Shown here: one piece after another, positions 34,390 to 44,041 of the stretch | Position numbering within the stretch: the first letter of the stretch is position 1 | How the letters are laid out: each line of letters begins with the position of its first letter | NCBI GenBank assembly: GCA_007125955.1 | Contig: SLCF01000004.1 | Coordinates: forward strand, 1 to 51,036 | Reading direction: 5' to 3' | Length of the DNA: 51,036 nucleotides | Origin: Bacteroidales bacterium | Lineage (GTDB): Bacteria > Bacteroidota > Bacteroidia > Bacteroidales > PUMT01 | The notes under the pieces: generated by a model | Databases searched by the model: none | Seen by the model: the letters and a program-made list of their open reading frames with translations, nothing else | What the model was told of the DNA's origin: nothing | Program-made: the position numbers and the translations under genes

Positions 34390-35760
34390 TCACTGGGAAA
34401 AGAAAAAATCAATAAGTTCATAAATATCATCAACAGTCAGAGGCGAATCATAACTAAAAAAATCTTCTATTGCCCGGGTTAGCTCTTCAAAAGATATTAT
34501 TCCGTCACCATCCTGGTCAATGAAACGGAATTTTTCGGGAATTTCCGCACCTTTATGATCTTCCCGGCCAGGGAGCCGGTAATGAGTCATTGAAGAGAAC
34601 ATGTGGGTCTCACTTCGGTTAACGGCATCCTCTCTTACAGAAATGATTTCAGCCAGTTTATCCGGACTGACTTCCCTGCCGTATTCATCAACAATTGCAC
34701 CTGGCGGTGTTCCCGCCTCTTTGTCAAGATAATCGGGCACACCGTCACCGTCACTGTCAACAGGGCATCCCCTTTCATCAACTTCAACACCAGGTGGAGT
34801 TCCCGGGCATTCATCGAACAGATCAAAAACACCGTCACCGTCTGAATCTGTAACCATCAGGGAGTCAAACAAAACATCCGCATAAAGTCTTTCCACAACA
34901 ACAGTCTCCGGATCTGAAAACAGGTCGAGGTGGAGCGATACGTATGAATATGAAAAACGGTCGTTTTTCCCGTTGGCATCTATCCCTGATATGCCGGTTG
35001 TCACATTATCGAGAATATCTGTAAATGTAAAATGATAAGAAGTGCCTATGCGCATATTAACCCTCTCTGATATCCTGAAGTCCACTCCTGCACTCAAAGG
35101 TATCGCGAATGCAATTTGGGGGTAATCACCCATACCGTAAAGATCTGCCTGCCTCAGGTCTGTTTCGTAAATATAATTTCTGCTCAGGATTATGCTTTCA
35201 TCTGCGTTTGGAGCGCCTTCAGGCATATTGCGTATAGTGCCGTCAGACCAGTAATTGTAAAGCCTCCCCTGGGAGTCGTAAAGGTCTGCTTTAGGGTTGA
35301 ACCGGAATGACTCCAGGCCTGCAGATATATAAGGGGTTATACGTTTTTCTTTGGAGAACAGATGGCCAAAACCATACTCCAGGTTAATTCCGAAATTTGT
35401 AATTTCCGACCTGAAGTTTAGATTTCTTTCAGGGTTGGTGTATGACCTCTCATTCCCCGAAACATTCCCTGTCAGTACATAAAAGTTGAGTCTGTATAAA
35501 TGGGAATTGTCAAGAAAAGTAGAAATATTAATCCTGTATCCGGGTTGCGCACTGAGAAAATTCCTGTGGTAATCATTGATATCACCAAAAAAATTCAATG
35601 TGCCTATCCCGAATGACACAACGGGTTTATATACAGGGCTCTCAACTTCCACTTCTTCCTTCAGCAACTCATCCAGTTCAGATCTCTCCTGTGAAAATCC
35701 CTGTCCGGTAAAAAGCGTGAATAAATAAATCCCTGTAAACAATGAAATATACTTTCTCAT
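34390..35760 (-). CDS. Outer-membrane barrel with TSP3 calcium repeats and an EF-hand
   Basis: A 456-residue exported protein with three parts. After a signal peptide (about 1-24), residues 45-285 resemble an outer-membrane barrel (Tyr/Phe/Asn-rich strands with YSYVSLHLDL at the end). Residues 305-363 hold two thrombospondin type-3-like calcium repeats (DSDGDGVFDLFDECPGTPPG and DSDGDGVPDYLDKEAGTPPG). The C-terminus has an EF-hand DQDGDGIISFEE (415-426). TSP3 linkers are common before OmpA peptidoglycan-binding domains, but no OmpA domain follows here. The next gene upstream on the same strand encodes a SPOR-like protein. No named homologue is recognised. Confidence 0.75.
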   Translation of the reverse strand: MRKYISLFTGIYLFTLFTGQGFSQERSELDELLKEEVEVESPVYKPVVSFGIGTLNFFGDINDYHRNFLSAQPGYRINISTFLDNSHLYRLNFYVLTGNVSGNERSYTNPERNLNFRSEITNFGINLEYGFGHLFSKEKRITPYISAGLESFRFNPKADLYDSQGRLYNYWSDGTIRNMPEGAPNADESIILSRNYIYETDLRQADLYGMGDYPQIAFAIPLSAGVDFRISERVNMRIGTSYHFTFTDILDNVTTGISGIDANGKNDRFSYSYVSLHLDLFSDPETVVVERLYADVLFDSLMVTDSDGDGVFDLFDECPGTPPGVEVDERGCPVDSDGDGVPDYLDKEAGTPPGAIVDEYGREVSPDKLAEIISVREDAVNRSETHMFSSMTHYRLPGREDHKGAEIPEKFRFIDQDGDGIISFEELTRAIEDFFSYDSPLTVDDIYELIDFFFSQ

Positions 35761-35838
35761 TTTCCAATCGGGGGTATCTTAAATCCCATCTGTTTTCCTT
35801 GCTTACGAAAAAAAAGGAAATTTGTTATAATACCGGTT

Positions 35839-37164
35839 TTACTTGTACCATTTCTGGCTTGTGACCATGAGGGCTTCCTGAACGGTAATACGCACTCCTT
35901 CATTGTATGCAGCGACAAATGCATCGTCTATAGGAGAGGTTTCCCAGATTATATTCCTTGAGTCGCGTGCATCCCTGTAGATATAATAAGAACCGATCGA
36001 GTACTTAACCCACCCTTCATGTATTTCCGTTGCCACCTCTCTTCTGATGTTCCGGCGTCTGAAATATTCGTTTATGTCTACAATGTCTCTTCTTCCTGCT
36101 GCAATCTGAACCCGGTAGTAAATGCCCGGCTCTTTTTGAAGAGGGTTTGGAAGAGCAGAAGCAGCGGGTGTTAACTCCGGAAGTTCTTTATGTGGAGGCT
36201 CTTCAACTGTTATTATCTCAGGAGTGGTTCCCGGGAGGTGTTCTTTAACTGCAGGGAGCAATCCTGCAATTAAAGAAAACTTATCCTCTGCCGAAAGTTT
36301 TCTGATTTCATCTCTTCTTTCCGGGATCTCTGTTGTACGTGGAGTGCCTTCTTCCATGAATGAAAAGTATCCGCTTATTTCAGGTGTTCCGGTTATTTCT
36401 TCTTCAGGGATAAGCCGATAGGATACTGTAAGGAAATCCTCTGCAGGCAGCGTGTTCCAGTGGATTTCAACCTTCTTTCTGCTGAAAGAGAACAACCCGC
36501 CACTGCTTTCTATTTCTTCAGCCCTGTAACCCTCCGGCACCAACTCTTCTATCCTGGCAAACCCATCTGCAGGATGAGCCTTATAAACAAGCAAATTGAC
36601 TATGAAATCTTCACCGTCAGGAACGGGGGTCTGTCTTACCGCAATGCTGTGTGAGTCTTCTTCTGATATTCTGTAAGAGGGAGCAAGAAGATGCGCTTCA
36701 CTGAAATCCACAATCTCTTTTTCATCCACCCATGGGGCTGGAGTGACAGATACCAGTGTTTCCGGGGCAATAGCTGACTGCCTGCGGTTTTCATGAATAT
36801 AACTCAGTGTGCCGCCCAGCTCCAGCTCTCCTTTGAGCCGCTCATCAATATGCAGTTTGTAACGGAGGGAAAACTGTTTTTCGTCAGGAAGCCGTAGCCA
36901 TATAACTGATACGGTGTTATTCTGAAAAGAGAAGTTTGCTTCAAGGGGATACACAGGCGTGGCAGTTACTCCTTCAGGGAGCTTCTGGTGAAATCTTGCA
37001 AAACCTTCCTCTTCACTCTTATAGAATTCAATCAGCACTTCAATTGTGCTGCCGGATTCAGTTTTTTCCGGAGCCAGTATCTGCATGGAAATATCCTGTC
37101 CGGAAAAATTGCCCGCAAAGGTTGCTGCAATCAGGCCAGTCAGCATTATGAGGTGTTTAACCAT
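35839..37164 (-). CDS. Exported protein with two internal repeats and a SPOR-like C-terminal domain
   Basis: A 441-residue exported protein with a signal peptide (about 1-22). It has two related domains of about 95 residues, one starting GSTIEVLIEFYKSEEEGFAR and one near VNLLVYKAHPADGFAR. Both continue through ...FSF...VxxIW/HW...LP...SYRL to a G-x-SYIHE or GYFSFMEE end, so this is an internal duplication. A Pro-rich linker leads to a C-terminal SPOR-like domain (about 345-430) with YYRVQIAAGRR, EGWVKYSIGSYYIYRDAR. SPOR domains bind denuded peptidoglycan; here the assignment is by resemblance. It sits 78 bp upstream of the TSP3/EF-hand gene on the same strand. Confidence 0.7.
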   Translation of the reverse strand: MVKHLIMLTGLIAATFAGNFSGQDISMQILAPEKTESGSTIEVLIEFYKSEEEGFARFHQKLPEGVTATPVYPLEANFSFQNNTVSVIWLRLPDEKQFSLRYKLHIDERLKGELELGGTLSYIHENRRQSAIAPETLVSVTPAPWVDEKEIVDFSEAHLLAPSYRISEEDSHSIAVRQTPVPDGEDFIVNLLVYKAHPADGFARIEELVPEGYRAEEIESSGGLFSFSRKKVEIHWNTLPAEDFLTVSYRLIPEEEITGTPEISGYFSFMEEGTPRTTEIPERRDEIRKLSAEDKFSLIAGLLPAVKEHLPGTTPEIITVEEPPHKELPELTPAASALPNPLQKEPGIYYRVQIAAGRRDIVDINEYFRRRNIRREVATEIHEGWVKYSIGSYYIYRDARDSRNIIWETSPIDDAFVAAYNEGVRITVQEALMVTSQKWYK

Positions 37165-37201
37165 GCCGTTTTAATTGATATGGCAATATATAAAAAATAT
37201 A

Positions 37202-37912
37202 TCAGAAGTTCGGACTCAGCAAATATTTTGAATAAAAAGCATTGATTTCTTCCACTGCCTCATCAGCTGTATCAACAAGGGAAAACAGCTCAAGGTCTTT
37301 TTCAATTATATTCCCTTCTTTATCAAGCATCACCTCTTTTATCCACTTAACAAGTCCCTCCCAGAAATCCTTTCCAACCAGGATAATAGGGAATTTCCCG
37401 ATCTTCTCTGTCTGAATGAGCGTAATAGCTTCGAAAAGCTCGTCGAATGTTCCAAATCCGCCGGGAAGGACTATGAATCCCTGTGCATATTTTACAAACA
37501 TCACTTTTCTTACGAAAAAATGGTTAAAGTTTATCAGCTTGTCTGGATCGATAAAAAGATTAGGACCCTGTTCCATTGGAAGGTCAATGTTGAGACCAAC
37601 CGATCTCCCTTCTCCCTCTTTTGCACCCATGTTGGCAGCTTCCATAATGCCTGGTCCTCCGCCGGTAATAACCCCGTAGCCGGTCTTAGTAAGCTTGTAA
37701 GCTATCTCCTTTGCCAGCTTGAAATACTTGTTGTCCGGTGGTGTTTTTGCAGAACCAAAAATTGAAACGCAGGGGCCTATCCGGCTTAATTTTTCAAATG
37801 CCTCTACAAACTCCGACATTACTTTAAATATTGTCCACGAGTCTAAGGTTTTTATTTCATTCCAGTCTTTTTCAATAAAAGCATCTTTTATTTTGTCCTC
37901 ACCTGAACTCAT
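37202..37912 (-). CDS. LOG-family phosphoribohydrolase-like protein
   Basis: A 236-residue Rossmann-type protein of the LOG (cytokinin riboside 5'-monophosphate phosphoribohydrolase) family. Hallmarks are SIFGSAKTPPDNKYF, VITGGGPGIMEAANMGAKEG and the catalytic PGGFGTFDELFEAI. Bacterial members hydrolyse nucleoside monophosphates to base and ribose 5-phosphate; the substrate is unknown here. The gene begins 21 bp after the uvrA stop on the same strand, so it is probably the second gene of a uvrA transcript. Confidence 0.93.
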   Translation of the reverse strand: MSSGEDKIKDAFIEKDWNEIKTLDSWTIFKVMSEFVEAFEKLSRIGPCVSIFGSAKTPPDNKYFKLAKEIAYKLTKTGYGVITGGGPGIMEAANMGAKEGEGRSVGLNIDLPMEQGPNLFIDPDKLINFNHFFVRKVMFVKYAQGFIVLPGGFGTFDELFEAITLIQTEKIGKFPIILVGKDFWEGLVKWIKEVMLDKEGNIIEKDLELFSLVDTADEAVEEINAFYSKYLLSPNF

Positions 37913-37933
37913 ATTAGTTATAATTTGATTAGA

Positions 37934-40789
37934 TTATTTTACCTCTAAATTAGAAATTCTACCGCAATTTAAAACCTCCTGAAGCATTTTTCCTGTATGA
38001 CTTTCCTTTATTTCAGAAATTTTTTCAGGCGTGCCTTCAGCTATTATTTCTCCTCCCTCCATACCACCTTCCCTTCCCATATCAATAATGTGGTCAGCCA
38101 TCTTTATTACATCCGGGTTGTGCTCAATTACAATAATGGTGTTGCCTTTATTCACAAGATGGTTCAGTACTTCAAGCAATATGTTTATATCTTCAAAATG
38201 AAGGCCTGTTGTAGGTTCATCAAGAATATAAAGGGTCTTTCCTGTATCGCGCCTTGACAGCTCTGAAGAGAGTTTCACCCTTTGAGATTCCCCGCCCGAA
38301 AGAGTAGTGGAAGGCTGACCAAGCTTGATATATCCCATTCCCACCCTTTGAAGTGTTTTAAGTTTTTGCTTCAGTCCCGGAATTTTATCGAACAGTTCTG
38401 CGGCCTGGTTTATGGTCATTTCAAGCACGTCTCCAATTGATTTGCCCTTGAATTTTATTTCCAGTGTTTCCCTGTTGTAGCGTTTGCCATTGCAAGATTT
38501 ACATTCTATGTAAACATCCGGCAGGAAATTCATTTCAATTGTCTGCACACCTGCACCCTTGCATTCCTCACACCTTCCTCCTTTCACATTGAAAGAGAAT
38601 CTGCCTGCTTTGTAGCCCCTGATCTTCGCTTCAGGTATCTGCTCAAACATTTTCCTTATATCAGAAAAGAGACCGGTATATGTCGCAGGGTTTGAACGGG
38701 GTGTGCGACCGAGTGGTGACTGGTTTACCTCTATCACCTTGTCAATATGTTCAATTCCCTCAACAGATCTGCAGGGGAGTGGTTCTTTAATTGAACGGTG
38801 AAGATGCCTGCTCAGTAAAGGGTGGAGTGTTTCATTTACAAGGCTTGACTTGCCGCTTCCTGAAACTCCGGTAACACAAATGAATTTGCCGAGCGGAAAG
38901 TAAGCAGTTACATCTTTCAGATTGTTGCCGGTTGCACCTCTAAGTATAATATTATTGTTATTCCCTTTTCTTCGCTCAGGTGGGATACTTATTTCACGCC
39001 TGCCTGAAAGGTATTGTGATGTAAGGGTATCTGCATTCATTATGGAGGAGGGTTTTCCCTGAGCCACAATTTTCCCGCCGTTCACTCCTGCACCGGGACC
39101 CATGTCTATTACCATATCAGCTGACAGTATCATGTCGCGGTCGTGTTCCACAACAATAATGGAATTCCCTTTATCTCTAAGCTTTCTGAGGGAATTGATC
39201 AGCTGGAGGTTGTCACGGTGGTGAAGGCCTATGCTTGGTTCATCCAGTATATACAATACATTGACAAGCTGTGAGCCGATCTGGGTAGCAAGCCTGATGC
39301 GCTGGCTTTCTCCACCTGAAAGGCTTTCAGCACGGCGGTTCAGGGAAAGGTAACCAAGTCCCACATCAGCCAGGAATCCCAGTCTTGTCAATATCTCTTT
39401 AATTATCTCCGAACCTATCTTTTTTTGTCTTGTGTTAAGTTTATCATCAACTCCTTTGAACCATTCCAGTAGTTCTGTAATATCCATTCCGGCAAGTTGA
39501 GCAATATTCATTTCATTTATCCTGAAATGGAGCCATTCCTCTTTCAGCCGCGTTCCTTTGCACTTTTTGCAGCTTATCTTTTTTATAAACTCATCAATTG
39601 GGTGCTTTACCCTCTTGCCGTTCATTCCATTATTGCTCTGTTCGCTAATATAGTTAATCACACCGTCAAAGGTCAAAAAATAATTGGAAGAGGAACCAAG
39701 AGGGGTATGCTGCAGTTTGAAGGTTTCCCCTGAACCATATAATATAGTATTGAGGATTTCACGGGGAATCTCCCCGACAGGTTGGTCCATACTGCAGCCG
39801 TTCCTGGAAACAATTGCTTCAAGCTGCCAGAAGATCAGAGAATTTTTGTAAGGGCCTAAAGGTTTGATCCCTCCCTTTTTTATTGAAAGACCGGGATCGG
39901 GGATTATTTTTTCAATATCTATTTCATTTACTGTCCCAAGTCCGTTACAATCGGGACATGCTCCTTCGGGTGAGTTGAAAGAGAAGCTGTGGGGAGCAGG
40001 TTCATTGTATGAGATCCCTGTTGTCGGGCACATCAGGTGCTTGCTGTAGTAACGTGTTTCTTCCGTTTCCATGTCAAGCAGCATAATTGTGCCTTTACCA
40101 TGCATCATAGCTGTTTCAACAGAGTTTCCAAGCCTCTTCTTATCGCTTTCAGATACAGCAAGCTTGTCAACAACAATTTCAATATTGTGTGTTTTGTAAC
40201 GGTCAAGCTGCAAACCCGGGTTAATTTCCCTTAACTCCCCGTTTATTCGTGCATGTAAAAAACCTTTTTTCCTGATCTGTGTGAACAGCTCTTTGTAGTT
40301 TCCTTTCCTTCCTTTTACAACTGGCGCCAGAATACAGGTTCTCCTTTTCCCGAATTTTTCAAATATCAGACTAACAGTCTGATCAAGAGTATATTTAACC
40401 ATTTTTTCGCCGGTTGCTGAAGAGTAAGCAACAGCTGTACGTGCAAACAATAGCCTCAGGAAATCATATATTTCGGTAATAGTACCTACTGTCGAACGGG
40501 GATTCCGGTTAGTAGTCCTCTGCTCTATAGATATTACCGGACTTAGTCCGGTAATTCTGTCAACATCCGGACGCTCCATATTACCCAGGAATTGGCGGGC
40601 ATAAGCTGACATAGTTTCCATATAACGACGCTGTCCTTCTGCATGGATTGTGTCAAATGCCAGTGACGATTTCCCGCTTCCGCTCAGTCCGGTTATTACA
40701 ATCAGCTTATTCCTCGGAATAGAAACATCAACTTCCCTGAGGTTGTGAACCCTGGCTCCCAGTACTTCTATTGAATTATCATGCTTCAT
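37934..40789 (-). CDS. uvrA: Excinuclease ABC subunit A
   Basis: A 951-residue dimeric ABC ATPase that recognises damage in nucleotide excision repair. It has two nucleotide-binding domains: first P-loop [16 protein letters not shown] and signature [16 protein letters not shown]; second [16 protein letters not shown] and [14 protein letters not shown], with [14 protein letters not shown] and [14 protein letters not shown] as Walker B. Zinc modules [15 protein letters not shown] and CEECKGAG are present. The start is ATG 40789, giving [20 protein letters not shown]. An upstream in-frame TTG at 40828 lies in the promoter -7 box and cannot be the start. A LOG-family gene follows after 21 bp. Confidence 0.97.
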   Translation of the reverse strand: MKHDNSIEVLGARVHNLREVDVSIPRNKLIVITGLSGSGKSSLAFDTIHAEGQRRYMETMSAYARQFLGNMERPDVDRITGLSPVISIEQRTTNRNPRSTVGTITEIYDFLRLLFARTAVAYSSATGEKMVKYTLDQTVSLIFEKFGKRRTCILAPVVKGRKGNYKELFTQIRKKGFLHARINGELREINPGLQLDRYKTHNIEIVVDKLAVSESDKKRLGNSVETAMMHGKGTIMLLDMETEETRYYSKHLMCPTTGISYNEPAPHSFSFNSPEGACPDCNGLGTVNEIDIEKIIPDPGLSIKKGGIKPLGPYKNSLIFWQLEAIVSRNGCSMDQPVGEIPREILNTILYGSGETFKLQHTPLGSSSNYFLTFDGVINYISEQSNNGMNGKRVKHPIDEFIKKISCKKCKGTRLKEEWLHFRINEMNIAQLAGMDITELLEWFKGVDDKLNTRQKKIGSEIIKEILTRLGFLADVGLGYLSLNRRAESLSGGESQRIRLATQIGSQLVNVLYILDEPSIGLHHRDNLQLINSLRKLRDKGNSIIVVEHDRDMILSADMVIDMGPGAGVNGGKIVAQGKPSSIMNADTLTSQYLSGRREISIPPERRKGNNNNIILRGATGNNLKDVTAYFPLGKFICVTGVSGSGKSSLVNETLHPLLSRHLHRSIKEPLPCRSVEGIEHIDKVIEVNQSPLGRTPRSNPATYTGLFSDIRKMFEQIPEAKIRGYKAGRFSFNVKGGRCEECKGAGVQTIEMNFLPDVYIECKSCNGKRYNRETLEIKFKGKSIGDVLEMTINQAAELFDKIPGLKQKLKTLQRVGMGYIKLGQPSTTLSGGESQRVKLSSELSRRDTGKTLYILDEPTTGLHFEDINILLEVLNHLVNKGNTIIVIEHNPDVIKMADHIIDMGREGGMEGGEIIAEGTPEKISEIKESHTGKMLQEVLNCGRISNLEVK

Positions 40790-40825
40790 CCGGATCTTCT
40801 GTTTGCAGCTTATAACAAATTTTTG

Positions 40826-40854
40826 CAAATTTAGCTAAATAAAATGACGGGCAA
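40826..40854 (-). promoter_or_regulatory. Promoter of uvrA
   Basis: On the minus strand, TTG (40854-40852) and TAAATTTG (40833-40826) are separated by 18 bp. The predicted transcription start is near 40819, about 30 bp before the ATG at 40789. Confidence 0.6.
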
Positions 40855-40942
40855 TTGATTGCCGGCAAATTTAAAACGGGATTGATCTGATAAAGAAAGC
40901 TGGTCCTGGTGGACAGGCAGAAGATCTATCAGGGAATAACGT

Positions 40943-41902
40943 TTATTGTAATGGATTGTTTTGCGGCGCCCGTATACGTGACCCCTCTTCCGGTATTTTT
41001 ATAGTATAACTCCTGTTCCTTACATTCAGATAAGGTTTTCTCAGCCAGGGATTGAGAAATTTGAGCATTTTGTAATTTGTGCCGTGCTCCTCGGCGAATG
41101 CAGCAAAATCCTCAATTTTCGAATCTATCTCAACTTCGAAGTATTCTAAGGGCTGATAAAGGTCTGATTTGCGGTATCTGAAACCATAATTGTCCGGATT
41201 TTCCATTATTGTTTTAATAGCTGCAATCCTGAAAACATATCTTGCAGTTTCTTCATTCAGTAAGAGGTCATAGTAATTTTCCACATCCTGGATCCTGATC
41301 TGGTTGTCTACTCCTCTTCTCCCTGCATTATAGGATGCTGCTGCAATAGTCCAGCTTCCGTATTTTTCATACGATTCTTTAAGGAATCTGCATGCTGCTT
41401 CCGTAGATTTTTCCAGGTGGTAACGTTCGTCAACCTCATCTGTGACCATAAGTCCGTACTCCCTTGCAGTGTCTCTTAAAAACTGCCAGTAACCCACTGC
41501 ACCTGCGGGAGATGTTGCATTGGTAATCCCGCTTTCTGCCAGTGCAAGATACTTAAAATCATCAGGCACACCCTCTCTCTGAAGTATTGGTTCGATTACA
41601 GGAAAATACCTGTTTGCCCTCTTGATGAAAAGCAGGGTTTGTGAGTGCCAGTAGGTATTGACCATCAGCTCTCTGTCAAGGCTTTCATATACATCGAAAT
41701 ATTCAAGAGGTAATCTTTCACCTGCAAAATCTACTTCTCCGGGGATATCAAGAGCAAATATTGAATAGCTATTCTTAAATTCCCGGGTATATGAACTCTT
41801 TTCACCTGAATTGAAAAAACTAAAAAGTAACAGAAAAGACGAAAGCAATAAAACAAAAAAAATAAAATATGTAATCCGTTCAAAAAAATTGTGAATCCTC
41901 AT
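40943..41902 (-). CDS. Membrane-anchored lytic transglycosylase (MltD-like)
   Basis: A 319-residue murein hydrolase. An N-terminal hydrophobic segment (about 10-30) anchors or exports it. The SLT domain (about 100-235) has the catalytic Glu in ALAESGI (E123), then SPAGAVGYWQF, the substrate-binding AAASYNAGRRGVDNQI, and YVFRIAAIKTI. The C-terminal 60 residues look like a LysM-type cell-wall-binding module (IEDFAAFAEEHGTNYKMLKFLNPW, RNRSYTIKIPE). It cleaves the glycan strands of peptidoglycan with formation of 1,6-anhydro-MurNAc. The gene stands alone between the uvrA transcript and a 233-bp gap. Confidence 0.9.
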   Translation of the reverse strand: MRIHNFFERITYFIFFVLLLSSFLLLFSFFNSGEKSSYTREFKNSYSIFALDIPGEVDFAGERLPLEYFDVYESLDRELMVNTYWHSQTLLFIKRANRYFPVIEPILQREGVPDDFKYLALAESGITNATSPAGAVGYWQFLRDTAREYGLMVTDEVDERYHLEKSTEAACRFLKESYEKYGSWTIAAASYNAGRRGVDNQIRIQDVENYYDLLLNEETARYVFRIAAIKTIMENPDNYGFRYRKSDLYQPLEYFEVEIDSKIEDFAAFAEEHGTNYKMLKFLNPWLRKPYLNVRNRSYTIKIPEEGSRIRAPQNNPLQ

Positions 41903-42135
41903 AAAAATAGATGTTTAGAAAGCAATTCAATTATTAGAAATATTTGGCACGGGCTTAGATCTTTGCAGTTCCTCTACTGGGTGGGTCATACATAAAGCCT
42001 GTTTATGAGCCCTTGATATAACTGGAAAGATAACATCAAAAATAGACATTTTTTGCAGAAATAATATAAAGACAATAAGCAGGAATTGATAAAACAGTAT
42101 CAGGCAGGGGAAAAGAAAGTGTCTTATGGGTTCTC

Positions 42136-43485
42136 TTAAAACCTGTAGCGGATCATAGTGGAAAGCCCGAATGAATAAGGATATGAGGTTACTGTCTGAT
42201 CAGGATTGATTGGTGACAGGAAAAAGTTAAATACAGGCTCAAGTGAGATATAAACATCGTTGGTTATGCTTTGCTCTATACCGCCGCTTATCTGTCCGCC
42301 AAAATTAACATCTGTGATGCTTACGGTTTTTCCGATAGGTATTTGCTCGTTAACACGTTGCAAAACAACTTCATTGCCTATCAGAATATTGGCGCTTACA
42401 CCACCTGATATGAAAAATCTGCTGTTTTCATTGTTAAGCAGGTAAAGACGTGCAGTCAATGGTACCTGGAAATAAGTGAACCTCTGTTCAATATTGCCGT
42501 GAATTGGACTGAAACTGGATGCAGATACTTTTTGGAATGTATTACCCGGTTTAGCAGGTATTCCTGTTGCAGTTGTGTTGCCTAAGAAAAAGACTGTAGG
42601 ATTGATTTTTGCTATTGACCCGGTTGAACTTTGAATAGTCAGGGTATTGGTGACCTGGTCGCGTACGGATATTATCTTGTCTTTGTTTGAATATCTTATG
42701 GATTGTCCCATACGAGACAGATGACCTCCAATCTGGATCTCAATATCCGGTGTTAGAAGATATGAAAATGTTATGCCGGGTGATACAGATCCAATTCCAC
42801 TTTCAAACCCGTTAAAATATGCTTTAGGTGTATCGCCGAAAACACCCCCTTTCAGCGTCCTGTATGAATATGCTGAAGTTATATGGAAACCTATATAGAA
42901 ACGATTATCCCTATCTGCCCTTGCTGAGGAACCCCTGTTGATTATTTTTTCGCTTTGCGGAGTTACAATATTTGCAGCGGGGAGGGTTGTTCCCTGGCGG
43001 ATAAGTCCGGCAGGCTCATCTCTGAATTCACCGTAAAGAGCAGCCTGTTTTTTTGCTATCTTTTCAAGATTTTCACTTTCCCTCATAACGGGTTTGCCGT
43101 TTTCTTCTTCACTTTCCGGATGATCAGATGCAGCAATGGTTTCTGCCGGTCTGTCAGATATATCGTTGTCGTTGATTAACCCAGCAAACGTAGGGGATAT
43201 GGCCTCTTCCTGGACAATCACATCCGGCAGGTCTCCCTGGTAAAAGGAAACGGGGCTTTCAGATACAGGTGAAACAAACCTGATCCCGAACAACATTGCA
43301 CCACCTACGGCTATAACCGCTGCAGTTGATGCCGCAACCTTCAGGAAGGCAACTAAACGCCTTCTTCTTTTTTCAGAATTGATGCTGTGAATAATAGCTT
43401 CCCATACCTCATCGGGCGGTGCCTCCTGAAAATGCTCAAGCCCATTCCTGAAAAAACTGTCGATATTTTGGCCTCTATAAGACAC
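42136..43485 (-). CDS. Anti-sigma-like inner-membrane segment fused to a C-terminal outer-membrane-type barrel
   Basis: A 449-residue protein starting at GTG (MSYRGQNID). The N-terminal 43 residues resemble the cytosolic part of Bacteroidota anti-sigma-like proteins (FFRNGLEHFQEAPPDEVWEAI), followed by a membrane segment (about 45-67) after RRRRLVAF. A Glu/Ser-rich linker (about 70-170) leads to a Tyr/Gly-rich barrel-like region (about 175-449) ending SFGLSTMIRYRF with a terminal Phe. The gene overlaps the upstream ECF sigma gene by 11 bp, implying translational coupling and a common regulatory role. How an inner-membrane segment and a barrel coexist is unclear. Confidence 0.8.
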   Translation of the reverse strand: MSYRGQNIDSFFRNGLEHFQEAPPDEVWEAIIHSINSEKRRRRLVAFLKVAASTAAVIAVGGAMLFGIRFVSPVSESPVSFYQGDLPDVIVQEEAISPTFAGLINDNDISDRPAETIAASDHPESEEENGKPVMRESENLEKIAKKQAALYGEFRDEPAGLIRQGTTLPAANIVTPQSEKIINRGSSARADRDNRFYIGFHITSAYSYRTLKGGVFGDTPKAYFNGFESGIGSVSPGITFSYLLTPDIEIQIGGHLSRMGQSIRYSNKDKIISVRDQVTNTLTIQSSTGSIAKINPTVFFLGNTTATGIPAKPGNTFQKVSASSFSPIHGNIEQRFTYFQVPLTARLYLLNNENSRFFISGGVSANILIGNEVVLQRVNEQIPIGKTVSITDVNFGGQISGGIEQSITNDVYISLEPVFNFFLSPINPDQTVTSYPYSFGLSTMIRYRF

Positions 43486-44041
43486 TGCTTTTATATACTC
43501 CTTTTGTTTTTGTGTAAAAATTGTTCACTTTTTCCTGTAATCTGCTCCTTGCTCTGAACAGATGCGATTTAGATGTATTTTCGCTAATGTTCAGCATTTG
43601 AGCTATTTCATTGTGCTTGTATCCCTCAATTGCATAAAGGTTGAAAACTATCCTGTAATTGCGCGGCAACTCCTGTATCATGGAGAGCAAATCTGACTCC
43701 GTCAGGTCTGTTGGAGCATTTGGAAGGTAAAGGTCGTGATTGTCAGGAAAATCATGAACTAAAGGGATCATGAACCTTTTTTTTCTTATGCCCTGGAGTA
43801 CCGAGTTAACAACTATTTTTTTCATCCAGCCTTCAAAAGAGCCTTTTCCCTTGAATTGATAAATACTGCTGAAAATATTCATGAAGGCTTCCTGAAGGTA
43901 ATCCTGTGCTTCTTCATAACTGTAGGCGTATCTCAGGCAAATGGCAAACATCTGGCCGGAATACCGCCTGTACAGCTGCTCCTGTGCTTCTTTCCTTCCA
44001 CGCGCACAGCCTTGCATGATACTTTTGAGTTTGCTCGTCAA
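43475..44041 (-). CDS. ECF-type RNA polymerase sigma factor
   Basis: A 188-residue ECF sigma factor. Region 2 (about 20-90) has YRRYSGQMFAICLRYAYSYEEAQDYLQEAF and FEGWMKKIVVNSVLQ. Region 4 (about 120-175) has YRIVFNLYAIEGYKHNEIAQMLNISENTSKSHLFRAR. The start at 44041 is a TTG (MTSKLKSIMQGC); ATG 44017 (MQGCARGRK) is the alternative. The downstream barrel/anti-sigma-like gene overlaps its stop, so the two are co-translated. The long upstream gap probably holds its promoter, but no good TAnnTTTG box was found close by. Confidence 0.9.
   Translation of the reverse strand: MTSKLKSIMQGCARGRKEAQEQLYRRYSGQMFAICLRYAYSYEEAQDYLQEAFMNIFSSIYQFKGKGSFEGWMKKIVVNSVLQGIRKKRFMIPLVHDFPDNHDLYLPNAPTDLTESDLLSMIQELPRNYRIVFNLYAIEGYKHNEIAQMLNISENTSKSHLFRARSRLQEKVNNFYTKTKGVYKSSVL

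Noticed and set aside
41903-42135. 40-codon minus-strand open frame in the gap upstream of the transglycosylase gene
   Set aside because: Short, without promoter, ribosome-binding site or recognisable sequence.
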